NCBI RefSeq assembly: GCF_963662805.1
Contig: NZ_OY759863.1
Span: 124,001-188,000, forward strand
Direction: 5' to 3'
Length of the DNA: 64,000 nucleotides
Source of the DNA: an uncultured Cohaesibacter sp.
GTDB lineage: Bacteria; Pseudomonadota; Alphaproteobacteria; Rhizobiales; Cohaesibacteraceae
Both the position numbers and the translations under genes were made by a program. Of the stretch, positions 8,404-17,619 are shown piece by piece (positions within the stretch are counted from its first letter, which is position 1; each line of letters opens with the position of its first letter). The notes beneath the pieces are model-generated. The model did no database searches and had not been told where the DNA came from. It saw only the letters and a program-made list of their open reading frames with translations.

Positions 8404-9105
8404 ATGGCCATCGCGTCCCTGCAGGCGGCTCCTATAACCTTCAATCGGACGGCAATCGCTGACCGCATTTTTGAGGAACTGCAGCATCAGATCCTGTCGC
8501 TTGAACTCAAGCCAGGCACAAAAATGTCAGAAGCCGATGTCGCAAAGGCTTTTGGCGTCTCACGGCAGCCTGTGCGGAATGCCTTTTTCCGCCTTTCCAG
8601 AATGGGATTTCTCGATGTCCGCCCGCAGGTCGCATCGCGCATTTCCTACATCTCGGAAGAGGCCGTCCTGAAAGCGCGCTTCATCCGCTGCGCCATCGAA
8701 TCAAAGGCCGTAAAAATGGCTTGCGATGATTTGTCAGAAGAGGACATGGACGCCCTTTCGCTGCAGATCGACTATCAGCGCAAGGCTGTTGCGGAGAAGG
8801 ATTCCGACCTTTTTCATCGTCTCGACGAAGATTTCCACCGGGAAATTTATGAACGCGCCGGTGTCGGCTTTGCCTGGGACCTGATCAAGGAAAACAAGGC
8901 CCACATGGATCGGGTGCGCTATCAGTCGCTGCCGCTCAATCTCGACAATGCCTTTCAGTGCCACATGAAGATTCTCGATGCCATCAAGGCACGGGACAAG
9001 GAACGGGCAGTCCACGAAATGGATCTGCATCTGTCTGAAATCTTCACGCTGTTGAAACGCGTTCGCGAGCAATATCCAGAATATTTCGAAGAAGAAGCGG
9101 GATGA
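8404..9105 (+). CDS. GntR-family regulator, FCD type, of uronate genes
   Basis: A 233-residue transcription factor. The N-terminal winged helix-turn-helix covers roughly residues 16-80 (LKPGTKMSEADVAKAFGVSRQPVRNAFFRL), and the C-terminal all-helical FCD ligand domain shows the usual metal-site pattern of Asp/His in DEDFHREIYERAG followed by later His residues. GGAG stands 7 bases before the ATG. Divergence from uxaC across a palindrome-rich region suggests it is the hexuronate-responsive repressor (ExuR/UxuR-like role), with a uronate as effector. That role is inferred from position only. Confidence 0.88.
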   Translation: MAIASLQAAPITFNRTAIADRIFEELQHQILSLELKPGTKMSEADVAKAFGVSRQPVRNAFFRLSRMGFLDVRPQVASRISYISEEAVLKARFIRCAIESKAVKMACDDLSEEDMDALSLQIDYQRKAVAEKDSDLFHRLDEDFHREIYERAGVGFAWDLIKENKAHMDRVRYQSLPLNLDNAFQCHMKILDAIKARDKERAVHEMDLHLSEIFTLLKRVREQYPEYFEEEAG

Positions 9106-9160
9106 CTGGGGCCTCTGCCCTGCCCGCTCCTTTTGACGAATTGGACCACGACCCCGTCTA

Positions 9161-10051
9161 TCACTCGTGGTACTGAAAAATCTCTCCGGTTGTCAAAAAC
9201 TTCTTCCGCTCTGCCGAAACACGATAGTGGGACGGACTGACGCCGATATATTGCTTGAACATCCGCGAGAAAAAATAGACATCGGAATAGCCCATCTTCA
9301 GGGCGGTCGCCTTGACGCTTTCTCCAGACAGAAGAATGTTCATAGCCTTCTCCATCCGTTTGAATTCCATATATTTTTTTGGCGTATAACCCAGCTTTGT
9401 CTTGAATGCGCGCCTAAAATAGTCGGCATTGTAGGGCACGGATTCGATGAGCAGCTCTGCCTGATCCTTCTCGAGCGGATAGCGCGAGATCTGAGCCGCG
9501 ATCAGCATCACATGCAGCCCCAAGGCATCCTGCCCGCCCAGATTCTGCAGGGAATCCTCGCGCCAGCGCAAAAAGGCGACATCGAGAAAAGCCATCAGGA
9601 TGACCATAAACAGATGGGTCTGACGCAACGTGGTCGCCGAGGCTGGCGCCACTTCGCGATAATAGCGGATCAGCGGCTCCATCTGCTCCCAGTTCTGAAG
9701 CGTCGCCACCGGCTTCAGCTCCATCTGCTGAATCAGATCGACATTGTCGAACAACGACAGCGTGAAATGCTGTGCAACCCCAGTATATTGCTCACCAAAA
9801 TCGACCTGACCCTCAAATTTTGCCCCTGCCGGAATCAACATGGCCGAGCCGGGACGCACCTTCACCTCGACATCATCGACGCGATAGCGAGCCCCTCCGC
9901 GCAGGCAGACGATCAAGTCATGCACCTCATTGGATTTATAGACCGACCAGCTTTCGGAATGCCGCATCTTGATTGTCGAACGGGACAAATTGAGGTGAAG
10001 AGAGCTTGCCGGGATCCCATCCAAAATCGAATGTTCGATTTTCTCTATCAT
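9161..10051 (-). CDS. AraC-family transcriptional regulator
   Basis: A 296-residue regulator. The N-terminal half is a cupin sensor domain (RPGSAMLIPAGAKFEGQ), and the C-terminal 100 residues carry two helix-turn-helix motifs ending in MGYSDVYFFSRMFKQYIGVSPSHYR, the AraC signature. It is convergent with the GntR gene and divergent from the ABC importer operon at 10559. The likely role is activation of the pectin-oligomer uptake and cleavage genes, supported by a two-turn direct repeat in the shared intergenic region. The effector is unknown. Confidence 0.9.
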   Translation of the reverse strand: MIEKIEHSILDGIPASSLHLNLSRSTIKMRHSESWSVYKSNEVHDLIVCLRGGARYRVDDVEVKVRPGSAMLIPAGAKFEGQVDFGEQYTGVAQHFTLSLFDNVDLIQQMELKPVATLQNWEQMEPLIRYYREVAPASATTLRQTHLFMVILMAFLDVAFLRWREDSLQNLGGQDALGLHVMLIAAQISRYPLEKDQAELLIESVPYNADYFRRAFKTKLGYTPKKYMEFKRMEKAMNILLSGESVKATALKMGYSDVYFFSRMFKQYIGVSPSHYRVSAERKKFLTTGEIFQYHE

Positions 10052-10154
10052 TTTATTCGCTATCCTTCATTCCAAACCGACAGAACCCATGTTCTGATAC
10101 CATGCAATGAAAATCGGAGGAATTTCGGAAGTAATCTTGCGCTTCTGAGTCATT

Positions 10155-10190
10155 CGGAGGTTCGAGCCTACTGGAATAGGTTCGAAGCTA
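10155..10190. promoter_or_regulatory. Direct repeat, candidate AraC-regulator site
   Basis: AGGTTCGA occurs at 10158-10165 and again at 10178-10185, exactly 20 bp apart; extending the alignment to 16 positions gives 12 matches. AraC-family activators bind direct repeats about two helical turns apart, so this is a good candidate site for the divergent regulator. Binding itself is inferred. Confidence 0.5.
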
Positions 10191-10558
10191 TGCATAAAAA
10201 TGAACATTCAGAATTTTGTTGTCAACATCGGTTTCGTATCATTGGTCTTTGTGCCTATAGACGCAAAACCGGATGGACAACAGAGACTTGCTGCGACTGG
10301 AAGCACACTCAGATGTGCAACGGCGTCGCAAGGAGGAAGGATGAAACGCTCATTGTCGCAATGCCTGTCCACACGGCTGACGCCGATCTGGACGGTTTGT
10401 CATTGCATGCAGCTCTCCAGATCACTTTTGATGGTTTCTCCAAGACGATCCTGATCCCCGGGTTGGCAACAGCTCCGAATCAGAACCATACGCAATCCTT
10501 GATGCGCCGTCTGGTGCATGATGGTTGCCGTCCATAACCAACACAGGAGGATAGAGCG
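10191..10558 (+). other. Long leader of ABC operon with short open frames
   Basis: The 368 bases between the direct repeat and the first permease hold no recognisable gene. A 37-codon frame starts at 10341 (MKRSLSQCLSTRLTPIW) behind a strong AGGAGG, but its composition is not protein-like. A second frame covers about 10341-10537 and reads more naturally (DETLIVAMPVHTADADLDG, ending LVHDGCRP), without a convincing start. It could be a decayed gene remnant, a small peptide gene or simply an untranslated leader. AGGAGG at about 10545-10550 serves the downstream permease. Confidence 0.3.
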
Positions 10559-11443
10559 TTGGGCGGAGAAAATCGCTATCTCGGTCTTGCCTATCTGGCG
10601 CCCTACATCATTGGGCTTCTGGTCTTTGTGGCCTTTCCCTTTGGCCTCTCATTCTATCTGAGCTTCACGGACTATTCCCTGCTCAGCTCTGCGGAATGGT
10701 CCGGACTGGATAACTTCATCAGGCTTTTCACCAGAGACCGCACATTCACCAAGTCCCTCACGGTGACCTTGATCTATGTGTTCTCGACCGTTCCGCTCAA
10801 GCTGGCCTTCGCGCTGTTCATTGCGGTCATTCTCAATTACCGGCTGAAGGCGATCAACTTCTTCCGCACGGCCTATTATGTGCCCTCGATCCTTGGCGGC
10901 TCGATCGCGATTGCCGTTCTCTGGCGCTACATCTTCGCGGACACCGGCCTCGTCAACATGATGCTGACCAGCATCGGGCTTGATCCGGTCAACTGGTTCG
11001 GCGATCCGACCAACGCGCTGTTCACCATCACACTGTTGCGGTGCTGGCAGTTCGGCTCGGCCATGGTCATCTTCCTTGCCGCGCTTCAGGGCATCGACAA
11101 GTCGCTCTATGAAGCAGCGGCCATCGACAATGCCAACAAGTGGCAGATCTTCCGCCATATCACCCTGCCCCTGATCACCCCTGTCATCTTCTTCAATCTG
11201 ATCATGCAGATGGTTCAGGCCTTTCAGGAGTTCAACGGCCCCTACATCATCACCAATGGCGGGCCGCTCAAATCGACCTATCTGCTGCCGCTCTACATCT
11301 ATGACAAGGCCTTCAAGCAGTTCGAGATGGGCTACGCCTCCGCGATTGCCTGGGTGCTTTTCACCATCATCATGGTGCTGACCCTCGCCGCTTTCTGGTC
11401 TTCCAAAAAGTGGGTCTATTACGCCGGCGATAAAAGGAGCTGA
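10559..11443 (+). CDS. Sugar ABC importer permease, MalF/TogM type
   Basis: One of two inner-membrane channel subunits. A TTG at 10559 with GGAGG 8 bases upstream gives 294 residues starting at the first helix (LAYLAPYIIGLLVFVAFPFG). The cytoplasmic EAA loop that contacts the ATPase reads YEAAAIDNANKWQIFRHITLPLITP. Six helices are apparent. The gene set permease-permease-ATPase-binding protein followed by GH28 and GH105 genes resembles the TogMNAB oligogalacturonide importers of pectinolytic bacteria, so oligogalacturonides are the probable substrate (inference from context). Confidence 0.9.
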   Translation: MGGENRYLGLAYLAPYIIGLLVFVAFPFGLSFYLSFTDYSLLSSAEWSGLDNFIRLFTRDRTFTKSLTVTLIYVFSTVPLKLAFALFIAVILNYRLKAINFFRTAYYVPSILGGSIAIAVLWRYIFADTGLVNMMLTSIGLDPVNWFGDPTNALFTITLLRCWQFGSAMVIFLAALQGIDKSLYEAAAIDNANKWQIFRHITLPLITPVIFFNLIMQMVQAFQEFNGPYIITNGGPLKSTYLLPLYIYDKAFKQFEMGYASAIAWVLFTIIMVLTLAAFWSSKKWVYYAGDKRS

Positions 11444-11449
11444 TCCCAG

Positions 11450-12358
11450 ATGGCCATTATTTCTACATCCCACGAAGACAGCGTCCGGGCCGACATGGAA
11501 CGGGTCAACCGACAGGTCGCCCGCCGGCATCAGGTATCGTCCCTCTTTCGCTACACGCTGCTGCTTGCGGTCGGTCTGATGATGCTCTATCCGCTGATCT
11601 GGCTGGTCGGAGCGTCCTTCAAAACCAACGCCGAGATCTTTGCCAATCCCGGTTTCTGGCCCGAGAACCCGACCCTCAGCGGCTATATCAAGGGCTGGCA
11701 AACCTCAACGCCCTACACCTTCGGCCATTTCTTTCTCAACACCTTCCTGATCATCATCCCGAAAACCATCGGGACCGCGATCAGTGCGACGATGGTGGCC
11801 TATGGGTTTGCCCGCTTCGAATTCCCCGGCAAGAAGATCTTCTTTGCCCTCCTGATCGCGACACTTCTGCTGCCAAATGTGGTCACCCGCATTCCCCAGT
11901 ATCTGCTGTTCCGTGATCTTGGTTGGCTCGACACCTTCCTGCCGCTCTGGGTTCCGTCCGCCTTTGCCGGAGATGCCTTCTTCGTCTTCATGCTGGTGCA
12001 GTTCCTGCGCGCCATTCCGCGCGACATGGAGGAAGCCGCCCGCGTGGATGGGGCCAACAGCGCCCAGACCCTGATCTATATCGTGGTGCCGCTTCTGGCC
12101 CCTGCCCTGATCTCGGTCTGCCTGTTCCAGTTCATGTGGACCATGAACGACTTCCTTGGTCCGCTCATCTACTTGTCGTCAGTGGAAAAATTCCCCGTAT
12201 CTCTGGCGCTCAAACTATCCATCGACACCACAGAGGCCTTTGACTGGAACCAGATTCTGGCCATGTCGGTGCTTGCAATCACGCCTGCGTTGGCCGTGTT
12301 CTTCATGGCTCAGAAATACTTCATCGAAGGCATCTCAACCGGCGGAGTTAAAGGGTAA
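11450..12358 (+). CDS. Sugar ABC importer permease, MalG/TogN type
   Basis: Second channel subunit, 302 residues, starting 6 bases after the first permease. A cytoplasmic N-terminal extension of about 40 residues precedes helix 1 (LLLAVGLMMLYPLIWLVGASF). The MalG-type EAA loop is MEEAARVDGANSAQTLIYIVVPLLAP. The C-terminal segment MAQKYFIEGISTGGVKG is typical of MalG-like permeases. It pairs with the preceding permease and the MalK-type ATPase encoded directly after it. Confidence 0.92.
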   Translation: MAIISTSHEDSVRADMERVNRQVARRHQVSSLFRYTLLLAVGLMMLYPLIWLVGASFKTNAEIFANPGFWPENPTLSGYIKGWQTSTPYTFGHFFLNTFLIIIPKTIGTAISATMVAYGFARFEFPGKKIFFALLIATLLLPNVVTRIPQYLLFRDLGWLDTFLPLWVPSAFAGDAFFVFMLVQFLRAIPRDMEEAARVDGANSAQTLIYIVVPLLAPALISVCLFQFMWTMNDFLGPLIYLSSVEKFPVSLALKLSIDTTEAFDWNQILAMSVLAITPALAVFFMAQKYFIEGISTGGVKG

Positions 12359-12363
12359 GAAAC

Positions 12364-13488
<1,125 letters not shown>

Positions 13489-13522
13489 TCCTCATCTAAT
13501 GGAATCAAATGGGAGTGATAAG

Positions 13523-14788
13523 ATGAAACGCACGACAACATTGATCGCCACACTGGTAGCAGCGACCGCGCTCAGCGGAGTTGCAAGCGCTGCTGAACTG
13601 CGCATGTCATGGTGGGGTGGCAACAGCCGCCACGAAGCCACTCAGGAAGCCCTGAAGATCTGCGGCGAGAAATATGGCCACACGATCAACCCGGAATTCA
13701 CCGGCTGGAAAGGCCATCTTGAAAAGGTTACTACCCAGATCGCAGGCGGCACCGAAGCCGACATCATGCAGATCAACTGGCCATGGCTGCCACTGTTCTC
13801 CATCAACGGCACCGGCTTTGCCGATCTCAACGAATTCAAGGACGTGATCGACCTCAGCCAGTGGACCGACGCGCAGCTTGATGCCGTCACCGTCAAGGGC
13901 CACCTCAATGGTCTGCCGCTCAGCACCACCGGTCGTGTCTTCATGTTCAACAAGACCACCTTCGAGAAAGCTGGCCTCGAAATCCCGAAAACCTGGGATG
14001 AGCTCTTCGCCGCAGCACCGGTGATCAAGGAAAAGCTCGGCGACGACTATTACGCCTATGACGTCACCGACATCAACCCGATCCTGACTGTCTCACTGTA
14101 TGCGACCCAGAAGACCGGCAAGGACCTTATTGATCAAGAAACCAACCGCGTGGCCTGGTCTGAAGAGCTTCTGGCCGAAGCGGTCGCCTTCTACGGCAAG
14201 CTGGTAGAAGACGGTGTGGCCCGTAGCTGGAAAGAATGGGCCTCTGAAGGCAACATCAAGATCTACGAAAGCCCGAAATGGGCTGAAGGCAAGTTTGGTG
14301 GTTCCTATGAGTGGGATTCAACCTACTTCAAATATTCCGATCCGCTGAAGGAAGGCAACGTACTGGTTCCGGTGCCGATCCTGAAGATCGATGGAGCGGT
14401 CACTGAAGGTGTCTATCGCAAACCGTCCATGATGTTCTCCATTTCCAAGAACAGCGAGAACAAGAAGGCTGCCGCGGAAATTCTCAACTGCTTGCTCAAC
14501 GAGAAAGAAGGCATCGAGGCTCTCGGCGCGACCCGTGGCCTACCCGCCTCGAAAGTCGCGGCTACCATGCTGACCGAAAGCGGCGTGATCAAGAAGGCAT
14601 TGGCTGATGCCAACAAGATCATCATGGATGGCACCGGCCCGACCGTTTCGCCGTTCAATGAGCATCCGCGCGTCCGCGAGATCTTTCAGGATAGCCTTGA
14701 GCTCTATGCCTACGGTGAAATCTCGGCTGAAGATGCTGCCAGCGATATCATCGATGGCGTCAACGATGTGCTGAAGAAATACGACTGA
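13523..14788 (+). CDS. Sugar ABC importer periplasmic binding protein
   Basis: Captures the oligosaccharide in the periplasm. From ATG 13523 (MKRTTTLIATLVAATALSG) it has 421 residues with a Sec signal peptide ending near AASA; GGGAG precedes this ATG better than the one at 13499. The mature start AELRMSWWGGNSRHEATQE and TGWKGHLEKVTTQIAGGTEADIMQ is characteristic of CUT1 binding proteins and, to my eye, of those in oligogalacturonide clusters (TogB-like). A hairpin follows the gene, as is common after the most highly expressed importer component. Confidence 0.92.
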   Translation: MKRTTTLIATLVAATALSGVASAAELRMSWWGGNSRHEATQEALKICGEKYGHTINPEFTGWKGHLEKVTTQIAGGTEADIMQINWPWLPLFSINGTGFADLNEFKDVIDLSQWTDAQLDAVTVKGHLNGLPLSTTGRVFMFNKTTFEKAGLEIPKTWDELFAAAPVIKEKLGDDYYAYDVTDINPILTVSLYATQKTGKDLIDQETNRVAWSEELLAEAVAFYGKLVEDGVARSWKEWASEGNIKIYESPKWAEGKFGGSYEWDSTYFKYSDPLKEGNVLVPVPILKIDGAVTEGVYRKPSMMFSISKNSENKKAAAEILNCLLNEKEGIEALGATRGLPASKVAATMLTESGVIKKALADANKIIMDGTGPTVSPFNEHPRVREIFQDSLELYAYGEISAEDAASDIIDGVNDVLKKYD

Positions 14789-14805
14789 TAACGTGGGGAA
14801 ACAAT

Positions 14806-14831
14806 GATCTTGCGGGTACGCCCGCAAGATC
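14806..14831 (+). terminator. Hairpin after binding-protein gene
   Basis: GATCTTGCGGG, a TACG loop and CCCGCAAGATC form a perfect 11-bp stem 17 bases after the binding-protein stop. No T run follows. It probably stabilises the upstream mRNA and dampens read-through into the glycosidase genes. Confidence 0.6.
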
Positions 14832-14847
14832 GCTTCACTTCTGTAAA

Positions 14848-16389
14848 ATGAGACCAAACATGACAATTCACGTGTCTGCACAGACAGCGAGAACGGTTTC
14901 TCTATGCCTTGGGGCAGGAAAAGACGCTTTCTACTTCCTGCCGGAACCGAAGGCATGGACACTCTGGAGAGGCGATGAAATCATCGCTTCCGGGACAACC
15001 GATCGTGTGGTGACTTTTCTGGACGGGCTGGCACCGGCAACGCATTATCGTTTTGCCCTTGATGGCGAGACGCCGTGTGAATTCGCCACCCCGCCCTGTG
15101 CCGGAGACGTGGATATTCGCGACCATGGCGCGACCCCTGACGCCCTTAACAATGCGGATGCCATTGCGGCGGCAGTGGCAGCCGTTTCGATTGGCGGCAC
15201 CTTGCGAGTTCCGGCAGGCAGATGGAAAACCGGCCCGATCTTCCTGAAGAGCGACATGGTGCTCCAACTTGACGAGGGAGCAACGCTTGCCTTCATCACC
15301 GACCGTGACTCCATCCCCATTTTGCCAGCGCGCACCGAGGCTGGCACAATGCTCGGATCATGGGAAGGTCTACCTGACGCCTGTTTTGCTTCTCTCATCA
15401 CGGCGCTCTACTGCAAGGGCCTGCATATCACGGGACGAGGAACCCTTGATGGTGGCGGTGCTGATGGCGACTGGTGGGATTGGCCTAAAGAGACCCGCGA
15501 TGGGGCTCGTCGCCCCCGCACCCTGTTCATGAATGGTTGCGAGAGTGTCAGCATCTCCGGCATCACCGTCTGCAATTCGCCCTCATGGACCATTCATCCG
15601 CTTTACTGCAAGGACATCACCTTTTCCGCGCTCAAGGTTCAAAACCCAGCAGACTCTCCCAACACTGATGGGCTCGATCCGGAATGCTGCGATGGCGTCC
15701 TCATCGAAGGCGTGCATTTTACCGTCGGGGACGATTGTATCGCGATCAAGGCCTGCAAACGCGGTCCCAACAGGGAAGATGACCACATCCGCCCCTGCAC
15801 TGACATCACCGTCCGCCATTGTTTCATGGAACGCGGCCATGGCGCGGTCGTCATCGGCTCGGAAATGAGCGGCTCGGTCACCAATGTGACAATCGAGCAT
15901 TGCGAGTTTCTCGGCACAGACCGGGGCCTGCGACTGAAGACCCGTCGCGGGCGCGGCGGCGAGATTGCCAATATCAGCCTCCGGCGTTGCAAGATGGATC
16001 AGGTTGACACCGCCATCGTTGCCAATTGCTTCTATTTCTGTGATGCGGACGGAAAATCCGAGTGGGTGCAATCCCGCTCACCCTACCCGGTCGATCAGAG
16101 TACACCGCACATTCATGACATCACCATCCGTGACGTGACAATCGATAATGTCAGAGTTGCTGTCGGTGCTTTCTACGGCTTACCGGAAGCACCAATCACT
16201 GATGTTTCCATTCGAGCCGTGACCGCCACCTTCGATGACAGTGAGAGCGGCGACGTTCCTGTCATGGCTCTCGAAATCCCCGTCTGTCATCACGAGAGCA
16301 TCGTTTCTCATTTTGCCGACCTGACCATCGAGAATTGCTCTTTCCTCCCTTCCGACCAGCTCAATCAAGAACAGGCCAACCAATGCTGA
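14848..16389 (+). CDS. GH28 polygalacturonase, cytoplasmic exo type
   Basis: Hydrolyses alpha-1,4-linked galacturonate oligomers. All four GH28 signatures are present: NTDG (272-275), DD in GDDCIAIK (295-296), GHG (330-332) and RLK (362-364), giving the three catalytic Asp. Residues 1-85 look like the small beta-sandwich found in front of exo-acting family members. There is no signal peptide, so the enzyme should act in the cytoplasm on imported oligomers. The start could also be ATG 14860; neither has a clear ribosome site. The stop overlaps the GH105 gene by 7 bases. Exo action is inferred from the domain layout. Confidence 0.92.
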   Translation: MRPNMTIHVSAQTARTVSLCLGAGKDAFYFLPEPKAWTLWRGDEIIASGTTDRVVTFLDGLAPATHYRFALDGETPCEFATPPCAGDVDIRDHGATPDALNNADAIAAAVAAVSIGGTLRVPAGRWKTGPIFLKSDMVLQLDEGATLAFITDRDSIPILPARTEAGTMLGSWEGLPDACFASLITALYCKGLHITGRGTLDGGGADGDWWDWPKETRDGARRPRTLFMNGCESVSISGITVCNSPSWTIHPLYCKDITFSALKVQNPADSPNTDGLDPECCDGVLIEGVHFTVGDDCIAIKACKRGPNREDDHIRPCTDITVRHCFMERGHGAVVIGSEMSGSVTNVTIEHCEFLGTDRGLRLKTRRGRGGEIANISLRRCKMDQVDTAIVANCFYFCDADGKSEWVQSRSPYPVDQSTPHIHDITIRDVTIDNVRVAVGAFYGLPEAPITDVSIRAVTATFDDSESGDVPVMALEIPVCHHESIVSHFADLTIENCSFLPSDQLNQEQANQC

Positions 16390-17462
16390 GATCCTTTTTC
16401 CACCAGTATGTCGATCGATACAGCCCCTATAAGGGCGGGCCGATTTGCTATGAGGATGGTTGCCTCTATCGCGGCCTCATCTCGCTCTATGCCAGTACGG
16501 GCGAAGAAGGCTGGATTGGCTATTTCAAGTCGTTTGCCGAGGAACAGATCAGTCCGCAAGGGGTAATCAAGGGCTATGTGAAGGATGAATATAACATCGA
16601 TAACATCCTCTCCGGGCGTGGCTTTCTGCATCTCTACAAGCTGACTGGTGATGAGCGTTATCTCAAGACCATCAACCAGTTGGCCGATCAGCTCTCGACG
16701 CATCCGCGCACCAAGGGTGGCAATTACTGGCACAAGGGGCGTTATCAGCATCAGGTGTGGCTCGATGGCCTCTATATGGGGCTGCCGTTCCAGATCGAAT
16801 ATGCGCAATTGAAGGGCGATCCCGCCCTTAAGAGAGATGCCGTCGACCAACTGAAAGGGGCGATCGCCCTGATGGAGATTGGTCAGGATGGTCTCTTGGC
16901 CCATGGCTATGACGAGGCTCGTCAGCAGGCATGGTGCGATCCGGCGACTGGTCTTTCCTCCAGCCACTGGGCGCGGTCTCTTGGCTGGGTCGCCATGGCT
17001 CTGATTGACGTTTACGACCTCGTCGATGAAGCCGAGTTCGGCATTCTGAAGGAGAAGCTGATCTCGCTTTATGATCGGATTCTCGCCCTCCAGACCTCAT
17101 ATGGTGCCTGGCTTCAGGTCATCGACCAGCCCGATCTACACGGCAACTACGAGGAAAGCTCGGCGACGGCGATGTTCGCCTATTCCTTCCTGAAAGCGAC
17201 GCGCTTGGGCTTTGATGACAAATATCGCAAGGCTGGCGAAAAGGCGATGGATTATCTCCGGACGCAGGTTGCCAGCACACCGCCGGATGATCGGTCCCTA
17301 CAGCACATTTGCTGTGTTGCCGGTCTTGGCGGGTTTGACGGCGTCTATCGTGATGGCTCGCCGGAGTATTACATCTCGGAAACCGTGGTTTCCAACGACA
17401 TCAAGGGGGTTGGCCCCTTCATGATGGCCTATGGCGAGGCGCTGCTCAGTGAGCAGGACTAA
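16383..17462 (+). CDS. GH105 unsaturated galacturonyl hydrolase
   Basis: Removes the 4,5-unsaturated galacturonate from the non-reducing end of pectin or rhamnogalacturonan oligomers, releasing the substrate of KdgF/KduI. From ATG 16383 (MLRSFFHQYVDRYSP) it has 359 residues, the family norm, forming an (alpha/alpha)6 barrel. The catalytic Asp candidate is D128 in HQVWLDGLYMG, with NIDNILSGR earlier (D73) and SSSHWARSLGWVAMAL later, as in YteR/YesR. The 7-base overlap with the GH28 gene couples translation. No signal peptide, consistent with cytoplasmic action. Confidence 0.92.
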   Translation: MLRSFFHQYVDRYSPYKGGPICYEDGCLYRGLISLYASTGEEGWIGYFKSFAEEQISPQGVIKGYVKDEYNIDNILSGRGFLHLYKLTGDERYLKTINQLADQLSTHPRTKGGNYWHKGRYQHQVWLDGLYMGLPFQIEYAQLKGDPALKRDAVDQLKGAIALMEIGQDGLLAHGYDEARQQAWCDPATGLSSSHWARSLGWVAMALIDVYDLVDEAEFGILKEKLISLYDRILALQTSYGAWLQVIDQPDLHGNYEESSATAMFAYSFLKATRLGFDDKYRKAGEKAMDYLRTQVASTPPDDRSLQHICCVAGLGGFDGVYRDGSPEYYISETVVSNDIKGVGPFMMAYGEALLSEQD

Positions 17463-17467
17463 AAGGC

Positions 17468-17600
17468 ACGGGAGCCACCATCAGACGCATCCCCAAGACC
17501 ATCTGCCAAGCATCTGGTGGTGGTTCCCGTTTCCACGCATTTTTCGCCCAAATGCGTGAAAGAAAGGCCCGGAGTTCGTGTTCCTCCGGGCCTTTTTCTT
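17468..17600 (+). terminator. Triple hairpin ending in strong terminator
   Basis: Three stems in tandem follow the GH105 gene. An 18-bp stem with two mismatches pairs 17468-17485 with 17513-17530, a 9-bp stem pairs 17534-17542 with 17550-17558, and the last is a classic intrinsic terminator: AAAGGCCCGGAG (17563-17574) with CTCCGGGCCTTT and a T-rich tail to 17600. It closes the pectin operon and may also serve the convergent M20 gene. Confidence 0.85.
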
Positions 17601-17619
17601 GCTCACTCAAACAGCTTTG

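Noticed and set aside
9167..10537. Plus-strand frame of about 456 codons across the AraC gene
   Set aside because: Most of it is antisense to the AraC regulator. Only the last 60 codons lie in intergenic sequence and are mentioned as a possible remnant.
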